A DNA stretch of 16,689 nucleotides from Comamonadaceae bacterium (GCA_024642025.1 JAHEBY010000013.1:1-16689), one strand, 5' to 3'. Positions 6,353 through 14,195 are shown, counted from the stretch's first letter. The notes: generated from the sequence alone by a model not told the origin. Numbers and translations are program-made.

Positions 6353-7570
6353 TCAAGTTGCAGGTGCCAGATTGGTCGCCTCACTCCAGTTGACCAAAGC
6401 CAGCTGGGCCCGCGTCAGATCTCCAGCCCGGGCGGCCAGTGCCGGGTCGAACCACTCCTGGGCCGCTTCGCTCGAGAGTGTGGCCCGCATGGCAGCCAAA
6501 TTTGCGCCCATGCGAGCCGCGTCAATTTTCAAATACGGCAACGCGCCGGCCATGGCCCTTGCGCTGCCGTGGGTTGACATCAACAGGACCGGCCATTCGG
6601 CCAGCTCGGCCTGCCAGGCACCCAGCGCACGCTCATGCTCCTGCGGCATGGAGGCCAGCAGGGCGGCAACGCGCTGGGGCACACGCTGAGCGGCCACCAG
6701 AGCCACCATGCTGGCCACCGGGTTGTGTTTGTGTGGCATGTTTGACGGTCCACCACGACCGCGTTCTATGGGCTCCGCCAGTTCGCCAACTTCAAACTGA
6801 CTCATCCACACCAAATCCTTGGCAATCTTGCCCAAACTACCTGTCAGCAGCCCCAACTCGCACCCTAGCGCCACCCACTCGTCGCGCTGGTTGTGCCAGC
6901 AGGAGACGGGTCGGGAGAGGCCGAGGTCTTTGGCCATCAAGCTGATTACCTCCTCTGCCTCGCCATTCATCCGATCCAGTGTGCCGACGGTGCCACCTAG
7001 CTGCAGCTTCAGCGCCCGAGGGGCGCATACCCGCAGACGGTCAAGGCTTCGCAGCAGGGGCGCCGCCCACCCAACGCATTTGAATCCGAAGCTGGTCACG
7101 GATGCGGGCTGAGTCAGGGTTCGCGCCAAAATGGGCGTATCGGCATACCGGTGGGCCAAGGTCAGCAAGGCTGTTGCTGACCGTTTGACGTCGGCCTCAA
7201 CCGCCGCCAGCGCTTTGGAAGTCACCATTGCCATCGCCGTGTCGATGGTGTCCTGACTCGTACAGCCGTAGTGGACAAATGGCACGGCGGAAGGATTGAA
7301 CAGCCCAACGGTCTCTTTCAGGCATTTGACCAAAGGAATGGCCAGACTTCCAGAGCGGGCGCTTTCCCGCACGATCTTGTCCACGTCAAACAATTCGACC
7401 TTGCAGGTGCCGACTATTGATTGCGCCGCCGGCTCAGGAATCAAACCGCATTTCGCCTGCGCGCGTGCAAGAGCTGCTTCAAAACCCAGCATCGCCTCGA
7501 CAAAGGAGTGATCTCCAAATGCCTGCATGACCTCAGGCGTCGACAGAAATCCTTCGAATATGCTGCTCAC
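6353..7570 (-). CDS. pcaB: 3-carboxy-cis,cis-muconate cycloisomerase-like protein (fumarase/aspartase superfamily)
   Basis: A lyase-superfamily protein of about 405 residues with PcaB-style blocks: FVHYGCTSQDTIDTA, ARTLTQPASVTSFGFK, CWHNQRDEWVALG, and TGSLGKIAKDLVWMSQFEVG leading into the signature GGPSNMPHKHNPV. PcaB cyclises 3-carboxy-cis,cis-muconate, the ring-cleavage product of protocatechuate, in the beta-ketoadipate pathway. The first Ser of the usual SSxMPxKxNP signature is Pro here, while the second Ser, which I take as the catalytic one, is kept. No ATG is available: GTG at 7570 is chosen because GGTGA lies 7 nt upstream; TTG at 7576 is the alternative. It sits 30 bp after the dehydratase gene and 16 bp before the acyl-CoA dehydrogenase. 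Other superfamily lyases are possible, but the dehydratase neighbour, which would make protocatechuate, supports PcaB. Confidence 0.8.
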   Translation of the reverse strand: MSSIFEGFLSTPEVMQAFGDHSFVEAMLGFEAALARAQAKCGLIPEPAAQSIVGTCKVELFDVDKIVRESARSGSLAIPLVKCLKETVGLFNPSAVPFVHYGCTSQDTIDTAMAMVTSKALAAVEADVKRSATALLTLAHRYADTPILARTLTQPASVTSFGFKCVGWAAPLLRSLDRLRVCAPRALKLQLGGTVGTLDRMNGEAEEVISLMAKDLGLSRPVSCWHNQRDEWVALGCELGLLTGSLGKIAKDLVWMSQFEVGELAEPIERGRGGPSNMPHKHNPVASMVALVAAQRVPQRVAALLASMPQEHERALGAWQAELAEWPVLLMSTHGSARAMAGALPYLKIDAARMGANLAAMRATLSSEAAQEWFDPALAARAGDLTRAQLALVNWSEATNLAPAT

Positions 7571-7600
7571 GGACAAATCACCGGGATCTTTTTTTCTTCA

Positions 7601-8506
7601 TCAGGCTTGAGTGTGGCGCTTCAACCGGATGCGGTTGGGTAACGGAACGGATCGACGCAGCACGCTTTCACCCAACCACAGGGCCGAACGGCGCGCCCGT
7701 TTCGTGACCGTAGCGAGAGGCATTTGCTGATAGTCGTCGTTGAACACTTCAAAGCTGTACGCGCCGCGGTAGCCAAGCGCATACAGTTTCAGAACCAATG
7801 CGGCCAGGTCCTGACTGTGCACCCCTTCACCCGGGAAAACGCGAAAGTGGCGCGCAGTGGCAATGCGCTCCTCAACAGATTTGATTTCATTCCACATGAA
7901 GTCGGCCAACTGCACCAGGAATATTTTTTCCGGGTCAAGCAGTTCAAGGGCGTCCAGTTCGGTCTTTGTGGCGAACATGTGAAACGAGTCAAGCCCGAGG
8001 CCGAGGTTTGGCATGTCGGCCTGCGCGACCACGTCCCAGGCTTGCGGAAACTCATTGATCGTGCGGCCCCATGACAGCGCCTCGTAGGCAACTTTGATGT
8101 TCATCGGTATTGCCAGCATCGCCAGCTTGCGCAGATCGCGTGCAAGCGCATCAGCATCCCCGGTAGCGTGCACTGAAGTGGAGGAGCAGGCCAGCATCAG
8201 CCGGCAGTCCAGCGCGTGGCACATCTCAAGCATGGATTTCGCAATGTCGATTTTGTAGTCGTGCAAATGACCCGACAGGCCTTCGAAGTCACGCAACACC
8301 TGAAAGCCTGTGACCTTGAGCCCGCTCACCTTGACCGCATCGACAGCCGCTTGCCACCCATTCGCATGGCCTACGAGGTCGCGCGCGGCAAGCATGACCT
8401 GTGTGAAGCCGGCCGCCCGGATGGCTGCGAGTTTGGCCTCCAGTGGACCCGCCAGCGAGATGGTGTCCATCCCGAAATCGTCAAAATTGCCTTCAAACTG
8501 GCTCAT
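7601..8506 (-). CDS. quiC: QuiC-type 3-dehydroshikimate dehydratase, stand-alone TIM-barrel subunit (xylose-isomerase-like)
   Basis: A 301-residue sugar-phosphate-isomerase-like TIM barrel matching the N-terminal half of fused QuiC dehydratases: ISLAGPLEAKLAAIRAAGF, FQVLRDFEGL, VAYEALSWGRTINEFPQAW, GLGLDSFH, KIFLVQLAD, ARHFRVFPGEG and YSFEVFNDDY. The probable metal ligands are Glu142, Asp173, Gln199 and Glu253. The enzyme converts 3-dehydroshikimate to protocatechuate, linking quinate/shikimate use to the beta-ketoadipate pathway. In Pseudomonas QuiC this domain is followed in the same chain by an HPPD-like domain; here it ends alone with a basic tail (LPNRIRLKRH). The ATG at 8506 follows the stop of the HPPD-like gene by 6 bp, so translation is probably coupled; a later Met (8470) would also keep the whole barrel. 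Activity is inferred from motifs only. Confidence 0.8.
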   Translation of the reverse strand: MSQFEGNFDDFGMDTISLAGPLEAKLAAIRAAGFTQVMLAARDLVGHANGWQAAVDAVKVSGLKVTGFQVLRDFEGLSGHLHDYKIDIAKSMLEMCHALDCRLMLACSSTSVHATGDADALARDLRKLAMLAIPMNIKVAYEALSWGRTINEFPQAWDVVAQADMPNLGLGLDSFHMFATKTELDALELLDPEKIFLVQLADFMWNEIKSVEERIATARHFRVFPGEGVHSQDLAALVLKLYALGYRGAYSFEVFNDDYQQMPLATVTKRARRSALWLGESVLRRSVPLPNRIRLKRHTQA

Positions 8507-8512
8507 GGCGGA

Positions 8513-9406
8513 TCAGCCTGCCGTTGCGGCGCGTTGATTGTGCACCAGCTCAAATGTGACGCTTCCCATAACGGTTCGGGTCAGGGCGCCCCGCGCAGCG
8601 GCCTGCTCGCCAGCTGAAGCGACAAATTCCACGCCACGCTCGCGCAAGGCTTCTACTGTGAGCTGCACGTTGGGGGCGCCGAGACCTATTCTCTGAAGGC
8701 TCTCGTCGTCTTCCACATCCAGCACGCCGGGCTCTGGCTCAATCAATTGCAGGAAGAAGCTTTTGCATGCACTTTGCAGGATGCGCCCTTTGGTCAGAAT
8801 GCCGAAGCGTTGCGCGTCGGGAAGTGCCTGAAAGCCGAACAGTTCTGCGTAAAACTCGGTCCAGTCTTCAGTGCGGTCATTGCCGATGTATTGCACAACC
8901 CCGAAAAAATGTAGCCCTTCAATGGCTGGCGGATGCTGGTCTACCGTTGGTATGGGTGTGAAGTCTACGTCGTAAATGGAAAATTCCTTGTATCGATCAA
9001 CGAAATAGATCCGGCTTGTTCCAACGCCGTGGATCGCCGGGATATTGAGCTCCATAACCTCGACCCGCGCCGGGACAGCCCAAGCGCCGCGTGCCAGGGC
9101 ACGCTGGTAGGCCGCTGCCGCGTCGCGAACTCGCAATGCGATGGCAGAAATGACGGGTTGATCGGACAATGGGGCGTCGCTGCTGTGGGCATTGACTATG
9201 ACGTTGATGTCGCCCTGACGGTACAGCAGCACTTCGCGCGAGCGATGGCGGGAGATCGGCCGAAAACCCATGCGTTCAAGGACCTGGCCCAATGCCTGTG
9301 GCTTGTTGGTTGCGTATTCAATGAACTCCACACCTTCAAGCCCCAGCGGGTTTGGGCCTTCATCGATGGCTTCGCGTTCAACGGCTGTGGCTAGATGGGA
9401 GTTCAT
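8513..9406 (-). CDS. HPPD-like (vicinal oxygen chelate) two-domain protein, probable partner of the dehydratase
   Basis: A 297-residue protein resembling short bacterial 4-hydroxyphenylpyruvate dioxygenases: NPLGLEGVEFIEYATNKP, LERMGF, SRHRSREVLLYRQGDINVIVN and a second domain starting EGLHFFGVVQYIG, then DWTEFYAELFGF. The dioxygenase's iron ligands are mostly absent by eye alignment: the first His is replaced (LHFFGV), the segment normally GIQH is shortened to GLGAPN, and only the Glu (VTFELV, Glu286) remains. A true HPPD is therefore unlikely. It corresponds to the C-terminal half of fused QuiC-type dehydratases. Here it is a separate gene placed before the dehydratase, 30 bp after livF and 6 bp before the barrel gene. 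The Shine-Dalgarno is weak (GGAC). A structural or regulatory role towards the dehydratase is the best guess; another VOC activity is possible. Confidence 0.75.
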   Translation of the reverse strand: MNSHLATAVEREAIDEGPNPLGLEGVEFIEYATNKPQALGQVLERMGFRPISRHRSREVLLYRQGDINVIVNAHSSDAPLSDQPVISAIALRVRDAAAAYQRALARGAWAVPARVEVMELNIPAIHGVGTSRIYFVDRYKEFSIYDVDFTPIPTVDQHPPAIEGLHFFGVVQYIGNDRTEDWTEFYAELFGFQALPDAQRFGILTKGRILQSACKSFFLQLIEPEPGVLDVEDDESLQRIGLGAPNVQLTVEALRERGVEFVASAGEQAAARGALTRTVMGSVTFELVHNQRAATAG

Positions 9407-9436
9407 GGTCGTGTCCGTTCAGGCTTGTTTCAGGTA

Positions 9437-10189
9437 TCAGGCGTGTTCGCCAGTGTCAGCGGTACTCTCAACAACGGCCGCACCGCCAAGAAAGAGGCGT
9501 TCAATGTTGGGATCGGCCAACAGCTCTGAAGCCGGCTTTTGCAGCACCAACCGCCCGGACTCGAGAGCAATGGCCTCATCAGAAACTTTCAGCGCGCTCT
9601 TCACATTCTGCTCCACCATCAACACTGTGGTGCCCTGGTTTGCCAGTTTGCGCAACAGTTTGAATACATCCTGCACAACGATGGGCGACAGGCCAATAGA
9701 GGGCTCGTCAATCAGCAGGACTTTGGGGCGCAGCAGCAGGGCTCGCCCAATTTCAAGCTGCTTTTGCTCGCCGCCAGACAAGGCCGAAGCCTGACTGTGA
9801 ATGCGCTCCTTCACCCGCGGGAAAAACTCCAGCACCTCGGGAATGCGCTCGTGTGTGGTTTTCATGCCCAGCGTGATGCCGCCCAGCTCCAGGTTTTGAT
9901 AGACGGAAAGCTGCCCGAACAGATTTCTCCCCTGCGGTACAAAGGCAATACCTTTGGCCAGCAGTTCTTTCTGGGTCGCGCCGGCCACACTCTGACCATT
10001 CAGAAGTATGGCTCCCTGGCGTGGTTTGAGCAGACCAAACAGTGTTTTTAGCACCGTGGATTTGCCCGCCCCGTTCGGACCGAGCAACAAGGTAATGGAG
10101 CCGGTTTCGGCCTTGAAGCTCAGGTTGTTCAGGATCATGAAATCCTTGTATCCGGCCACGACATCATCAAATTCAATACACGTTGTCAT
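9437..10189 (-). CDS. livF: Branched-chain-amino-acid-type ABC transporter ATPase (LivF family)
   Basis: A 250-residue ATPase with Walker A GPNGAGKST, Q-loop FVPQGRNLF, signature LSGGEQKQLEIGRAL, Walker B VLLIDEPSIGLSP and the H-loop region replaced by MVEQNV, the usual LivF form. It energises the LivHM channel together with LivG. The ATG at 10189 is 2 bp after the livG stop, so translation is coupled. The gene symbol denotes family only: Burkholderiales use this transporter class widely for aromatic and other organic acids, and the operon's catabolic genes make such a substrate more likely than leucine. Confidence 0.93.
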   Translation of the reverse strand: MTTCIEFDDVVAGYKDFMILNNLSFKAETGSITLLLGPNGAGKSTVLKTLFGLLKPRQGAILLNGQSVAGATQKELLAKGIAFVPQGRNLFGQLSVYQNLELGGITLGMKTTHERIPEVLEFFPRVKERIHSQASALSGGEQKQLEIGRALLLRPKVLLIDEPSIGLSPIVVQDVFKLLRKLANQGTTVLMVEQNVKSALKVSDEAIALESGRLVLQKPASELLADPNIERLFLGGAAVVESTADTGEHA

Positions 10190-10191
10190 AT

Positions 10192-10947
10192 TCAGGCTCC
10201 CAGGTAGGCGTCAAGCACCTGCTTGTTGGCGCGGATTTCCTCAGGCGTGCCGATGGCCATCACCTGTCCTTCTACCATCACCATAATGCGGTGGCACAGA
10301 TCCATCACGAAGTCCATGTTGTGCTCAATTACGACGAAACTGCTCTTCTTGGCCGCCGTGGGGTTGCGGTTCAGGTCCTTGAGCAGCGTACTGATACCAC
10401 CCACCAGGCTGGGGTTGACTCCCGCACAAGGCTCGTCCAGCAAAACCAGATCAGGTTCGCTCATGAACGCCATGGCAATGTCAACGAGTTTCTGCTGTCC
10501 GTAACTTAGTTCGCCGGCTTTTTTGTCTGCCACGTGGCGAATGCGAAAGCGGTCGATCAGCGCATCCGCTTTCGTGCCAAGGCCCGAGTCGCCGGGGGCA
10601 AACATGCGGCCGAAGAGGCTGCCTTGATGTTCTTGTGCCGCCACCAGCAAGTTGTCGCGCACCGTCATCTTCCCGAACACCTGCAGCGTCTGAAAGGTGC
10701 GCCCAACGCCCCGGCGATTGAGCTCCATTGGCCCGCATTGGGTCACATCTTCGCCCTTCAGCTCGATGCGGCCGCCGTCAGGCGTGATCTGTCCGAGCAT
10801 GCTGTTGAACAACGTAGTCTTGCCCGAACCATTTGGGCCAATGACGCCAAAGATTTCGCCGGGTTGCACTTCAAAACTCACGCCTCCCACCGCCTGGATG
10901 GCTCCGTAAGACTTCTTCAGATCGGTGACCTTGAGTAGCGCGCTCAT
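10192..10947 (-). CDS. livG: Branched-chain-amino-acid-type ABC transporter ATPase (LivG family)
   Basis: A 251-residue ATPase with Walker A GPNGSGKTT, the LivG-specific GRTFQTLQVFGKMTVRDNLLVA, signature LSYGQQKLVDIAMAF, Walker B LVLLDEPCAGVNP and H-loop VIEHNMDFV; the tail GTPEEIRANKQVLDAYLG is typical of the subfamily. It pairs with LivF as the cytoplasmic ATPase heterodimer. The ATG at 10947 overlaps the livM stop as ATGA, with AGGAG eight bases upstream. No residue expected in an active subunit is missing. Confidence 0.94.
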   Translation of the reverse strand: MSALLKVTDLKKSYGAIQAVGGVSFEVQPGEIFGVIGPNGSGKTTLFNSMLGQITPDGGRIELKGEDVTQCGPMELNRRGVGRTFQTLQVFGKMTVRDNLLVAAQEHQGSLFGRMFAPGDSGLGTKADALIDRFRIRHVADKKAGELSYGQQKLVDIAMAFMSEPDLVLLDEPCAGVNPSLVGGISTLLKDLNRNPTAAKKSSFVVIEHNMDFVMDLCHRIMVMVEGQVMAIGTPEEIRANKQVLDAYLGA

Positions 10948-11948
10948 GCTGACACTCCTGTTTTGCCGGCGGCTCGAGCCGCCGCCATACGGGCGGCACT
11001 CGCTTCTTTTGCCTGCTTTTTGGCCTTGATGCGATCGGGAAGACTTAGTAATCCTTCCGGCAGCCAGATCATCAAAAGCACGACGGCAGCGCCAAACAGC
11101 GGCAGGTACCAGTTGGCAACCCCTGGTACGTCACGCAGCCATTCCGGAACGATGACACCCACAGCGGCGCCAAGCAGCGGACCGAGAAAATACCCGGGCC
11201 CTCCCACTACGACCACGAGGTACATCATGATAGATGCACCAACCGCAAACGGGGCCGGCTCGATAAACTGGACCAAGGATGCAAACAATCCACCCGCAAC
11301 TCCAGCATAGGCGGCGCCAATGGCGAAGCTCAACAGGGTGTAGCTGCGAACATCTATCCCCAGGCTTTCGGCTCGAATCGGGTTGTCCCGCAGTGCGGTA
11401 AAGGCTTTTCCCCAAGGGCTGCGCAACAAGCCCAGCAGCAGCAGGCCCAGCAGTACCGCGAACGCCAATACAAGATAGTAATAAGGCAGATTGCCATCCA
11501 GCGAAAAGCCGAAAATAGCCGGACGGTCTACGTGGTTGATGCCGAAGGTGCCGCCAGTCAACCATTCTTCATTGCGCATGATCAGCCACGCCGCCGTGTT
11601 AAAGCCCAGTGTGGCGAATGCGAGGTAAATGGTCTGAACCCGGAGCGCCGGGAATCCCAACCCCAAGCCAACGACGAAGCACAGCAACGCAGCGGCTGGC
11701 ATGCCCAGCCACCAGCTGACACCGGCCTTGAGCAATATAGCCACCGTGTAGGCGCCGATGCCGAAGAATGCGGCATGTCCAAGAGACTTTTGCCCGGCGT
11801 AACCAACTGTGAGGTTCAGGCCCATGGTGGCAATGACAAACACAAGCCAGTAAGTAAACAGGTAAATGCCGTAGTTTTTGAGAAACTGGGGCAACACCAC
11901 CAGCAAAGCTGCGAAAACGAACGTCAGGATAAGGGCATATTTCTTCAT
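10944..11948 (-). CDS. livM: Branched-chain-amino-acid-type ABC transporter permease (LivM family)
   Basis: A 334-residue inner-membrane permease with many hydrophobic segments. The LivM hallmarks GLNLTVGYAGQKSLGHAAFFGIGAYT (about residues 42-67), ALRVQTIYLAFATLGF, SPWGKAFTALRDNPIRAESLGI and VVVVGGPGYFLGPLLGA are clear. The tail is charged (DRIKAKKQAKEASAARMAAARAA region) and cytoplasmic. The ATG at 11948 is preferred because AAGGAG lies 6 nt before it and it begins the first membrane segment; an in-frame ATG at 11987 would add a basic 13-residue leader overlapping livH. It lies 10 bp after livH and overlaps livG. Confidence 0.93.
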   Translation of the reverse strand: MKKYALILTFVFAALLVVLPQFLKNYGIYLFTYWLVFVIATMGLNLTVGYAGQKSLGHAAFFGIGAYTVAILLKAGVSWWLGMPAAALLCFVVGLGLGFPALRVQTIYLAFATLGFNTAAWLIMRNEEWLTGGTFGINHVDRPAIFGFSLDGNLPYYYLVLAFAVLLGLLLLGLLRSPWGKAFTALRDNPIRAESLGIDVRSYTLLSFAIGAAYAGVAGGLFASLVQFIEPAPFAVGASIMMYLVVVVGGPGYFLGPLLGAAVGVIVPEWLRDVPGVANWYLPLFGAAVVLLMIWLPEGLLSLPDRIKAKKQAKEASAARMAAARAAGKTGVSA

Positions 11949-11958
11949 GGCAGCTCCT

Positions 11959-12834
11959 TCAGACTTTCCGCTCTTCTTTTTTGCCAAGTAGTCCCTGCGG
12001 CTTGAAAAGAATCACGATCATGAAAATGACCAAAGCGACAGCGTCCTTGTAGGCCGGAGAAATATAGGCAGCCGCCAGGTTTTCGCACACGCCGACAATC
12101 AGGCCACCCAGCAATGCACCGCGTGAATTGTTGAATCCGCCGATGATGGCAGCGAAAAACGCCTTGTTGCCCAGTCCCTCGCCCATGTCAAATTTGGCCA
12201 GGTAGGTTGGTGTAATCAATACAGCGGCGGCGCAGGCCAGCACTGCATTGATTGCGAACGTGTAGAAAATCATGCGCGGTACATTGATGCCCAGCACAGA
12301 AGCACTTTCAGTGTTTTGCGCGACCGCCTGCATGGCGCGGCCCGTCACGGTTTTGGCGAGAAAGGCCTGCGTACCAAAGACCAGCAAAAGCGCCAGCAAC
12401 AGCGTGCCAACGTCGGCCAGCGTGATGGTGACCCCGGCAATATTGAAAAGCTTGTCTGCAAACAGTGCCGGAAACGGATGCGCTTCGGCGCTGTAGCCAG
12501 CCCTCACACCATTGCGCATGGCAATGGACAAACCAATAGTCGCCACCACAATCGGCATCATGCCGAACTTGAACAGCGGGTCCACGACCCCTCGTTTGAA
12601 CAGCCACCCCAGCACGACGACCGCAACGATGACAGTCAACCCGAAACTCAGCACAAACGGAGCGCCCATGGCAATGAAGCCCAGCATGAGGAATGCTGGC
12701 AGCATCACAAACTCGCCCTGAGCGAAGTTGATCGTGCCTGCGGCTTGCCACAGCAGCGTGAAGCCCAGCGCCGCCAGCGCGTAGATGCTTCCGGTCGCAA
12801 GACCACTGAAGAATAACTGGAGGAAATCGGTCAC
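11959..12834 (-). CDS. livH: Branched-chain-amino-acid-type ABC transporter permease (LivH family)
   Basis: A 291-residue inner-membrane permease. The N-terminus FFSGLATGSIYALAALGFTL and the following GTINFAQGEFVML are LivH signatures; later AMQAVAQNTESASVLGIN and FFAAIIGGFNNSRGALLGG form the cytoplasmic coupling loop and last helices. It starts with GTG at 12834, with AGGAG a few bases upstream. It forms the translocation channel with LivM. It is separated from livK by 82 bp containing a hairpin (12879-12900), the only large gap in the operon, which would suit making less permease than binding protein. Confidence 0.93.
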   Translation of the reverse strand: MTDFLQLFFSGLATGSIYALAALGFTLLWQAAGTINFAQGEFVMLPAFLMLGFIAMGAPFVLSFGLTVIVAVVVLGWLFKRGVVDPLFKFGMMPIVVATIGLSIAMRNGVRAGYSAEAHPFPALFADKLFNIAGVTITLADVGTLLLALLLVFGTQAFLAKTVTGRAMQAVAQNTESASVLGINVPRMIFYTFAINAVLACAAAVLITPTYLAKFDMGEGLGNKAFFAAIIGGFNNSRGALLGGLIVGVCENLAAAYISPAYKDAVALVIFMIVILFKPQGLLGKKEERKV

Positions 12835-12878
12835 GCTTGTCTCCTGCTGATTTTTTGATGACGACTACGCCCTGGCAT

Positions 12879-12900
12879 CCCGGACGTGATCGTGTCCGGG
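12879..12900 (-). repeat. Intercistronic hairpin between livK and livH
   Basis: CCCGGAC (12879-12885) and GTCCGGG (12894-12900) are perfect 7-bp arms, extendable in RNA by two G-U pairs, around a short loop. On the minus strand no T-run follows, so it should not terminate strongly. Placed just after the binding-protein gene, it resembles hairpins that protect the upstream message from 3' decay and raise binding protein over permease. The structure is seen; the role is inferred. Confidence 0.55.
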
Positions 12901-12916
12901 AGCCCGATGCACTAGC

Positions 12917-14062
12917 TTATTTCTTCGCGTTCAGCGGTGGCAATATCGCGACCACTTCCTGCTTGCCATTCTTGATTTCCACCAGATAGCTGTCTCGGTC
13001 GAGGTCGCCATTATTGTCAAAAGCCACGTCCATGATGACGCCTGGATACTTGGCAGCGCTAATGGTCATGCCGTGCATGGCTTTGGCCACTGCCTTTCGG
13101 TCAAGCTTGCCCACCTTTTCAATGGCGGCTTTCATGGCATATACGCCGGTGTAGCCCTTGATGCCGTTGTGGTCGGAAATGTAGTTGTAGGCTTGATAAA
13201 ACTTGGCCTTGAATTTGAGCATCAGGGGATTGGGCGCATCAACTGTCAGACCCACGTGGGCGACAGCACCATTGGCTGCATCACCAGCTAGCTCAATAAC
13301 CTTTTGGCCAGTTAGCGTGGTTTCACCAATGATTGGCTTGTCCCAGCCCTGTTTGCGCAACTCCCGCAATGCGCGGGCGGACTCTTCTTCGTTGGAGTAA
13401 ACAAAGACGGCATCCGCATTGCTGCTCTTGGCCTTGATGACGGCCGGCGAAAAGTCAACTTGCCCGGCGTCAGTCGAAATCTCGGCCGCAATGTTGGTGC
13501 CGGAGCCAGCCAGCGCCTTCTTGATCATGTCAAGACCACCTTTACCGAAATCATTGTTCACATAAATGACCGCCAGGTTTTTGGACTTGGTGGCAATGTA
13601 TTTGGCCACTTTGGGCATGGCCGTTGCCTGCGTGAAGCTGGTGCGGAAAACATAAGGGTTGCCCTGCTGGGTGATGGCAGCTGCTTCGCCACCCGTCCAG
13701 TTTGGCACTTCAGCGCGACGGCTCTCAGCCATGCTGACCAGGATGGAGCCTGAGAACACCGGGCCAAAGATGGCGAAGACGTCATTGTCAATGGCCTTTT
13801 GCGTGAGGCCTTTGGCCACGCCCGGGTTGCTTTGCGTGTCGTTGGTGCTGGTCTCGATTTTTTTGCCCAGAATGCCACCAGCGGCGTTGATTTCGTTCAC
13901 GGCCAGTTCAACACCGTTCTTGAAATTGGTGCCGGCAGTGGCACCGCCGCCAGACAGCTCGACGATGTTGGCGATCTTGATCACTTGTTGGGCAAAGCTG
14001 CTTGATGCGCATGCCACCAAAGCAGCGGCGGCCAACAATTTGAGAGTGTTACGTTTCTTCAT
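12917..14062 (-). CDS. livK: ABC transporter periplasmic substrate-binding protein (LivK-like, Peripla_BP_6)
   Basis: A 381-residue secreted binding protein. A Sec signal peptide is evident: basic MKKRNTLK, hydrophobic LLAAAALVACA, and a likely cut after SSSFA before QQVIKIANIVEL. The mature part has the type I periplasmic-binding fold: GTNFKNGVELAVNEINAAGG, FGPVFSGSILVSMAESRR, VIYVNNDFGKGGLDMIK and YTGVYAMKAAIEK. The ATG at 14062 has AAAGGAGA upstream. It is the first gene of the leftward operon, reading away from the IclR regulator. The ligand cannot be read from the sequence; the linked dehydratase and PcaB-like genes suggest quinate, shikimate, protocatechuate or a related acid. Confidence 0.93.
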   Translation of the reverse strand: MKKRNTLKLLAAAALVACASSSFAQQVIKIANIVELSGGGATAGTNFKNGVELAVNEINAAGGILGKKIETSTNDTQSNPGVAKGLTQKAIDNDVFAIFGPVFSGSILVSMAESRRAEVPNWTGGEAAAITQQGNPYVFRTSFTQATAMPKVAKYIATKSKNLAVIYVNNDFGKGGLDMIKKALAGSGTNIAAEISTDAGQVDFSPAVIKAKSSNADAVFVYSNEEESARALRELRKQGWDKPIIGETTLTGQKVIELAGDAANGAVAHVGLTVDAPNPLMLKFKAKFYQAYNYISDHNGIKGYTGVYAMKAAIEKVGKLDRKAVAKAMHGMTISAAKYPGVIMDVAFDNNGDLDRDSYLVEIKNGKQEVVAILPPLNAKK

Positions 14063-14081
14063 GAAAAATGTCTCCTTTGAG

Positions 14082-14195
14082 CGTTTATCGAACCAAATAG
14101 GTTTGGCGGACTCAAATTTACGAGAATAATTGCCTCTTAAAAAGCGAATTTTTGCAAAAATGATCGTTTATCGATCTATAAAGATCGATAAACGA
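14082..14195. promoter_or_regulatory. Divergent control region with IclR-type operator palindrome and third half-site
   Basis: The 190 bp between livK and the IclR gene hold a perfect inverted repeat: TCGTTTATCGATC (14164-14176) and GATCGATAAACGA (14183-14195) around TATAAA. The core half-site CGTTTATCGA occurs three times exactly: 14082-14091 (just upstream of the livK ribosome site), 14165-14174, and inverted at 14185-14194. The spacer TATAAA (14177-14182) is a 5/6 match to a rightward -10, with TTGCAA at 14152-14157 as a poor, widely spaced -35. The regulator could therefore cover its own promoter. TTTTTGCAAAAA (14149-14160) is a further small palindrome. I found no convincing sigma-70 promoter for livK by eye. 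Confidence 0.75.

Noticed and set aside
8506..8515. The HPPD-like/dehydratase junction as a frameshift or nonsense break in one fused QuiC gene.
   Set aside because: The gene order is HPPD-like then barrel, opposite to the domain order of the fusion; each has its own start and the domains are complete.
8513..9406. A genuine 4-hydroxyphenylpyruvate dioxygenase of tyrosine degradation.
   Set aside because: Two of three iron-ligand positions look lost and the neighbours are QuiC-, PcaB- and transporter-type genes, not tyrosine catabolism.
12879..12900. An intrinsic terminator between livK and livH.
   Set aside because: No T-run follows the hairpin on the minus strand, and the downstream permease genes need read-through.
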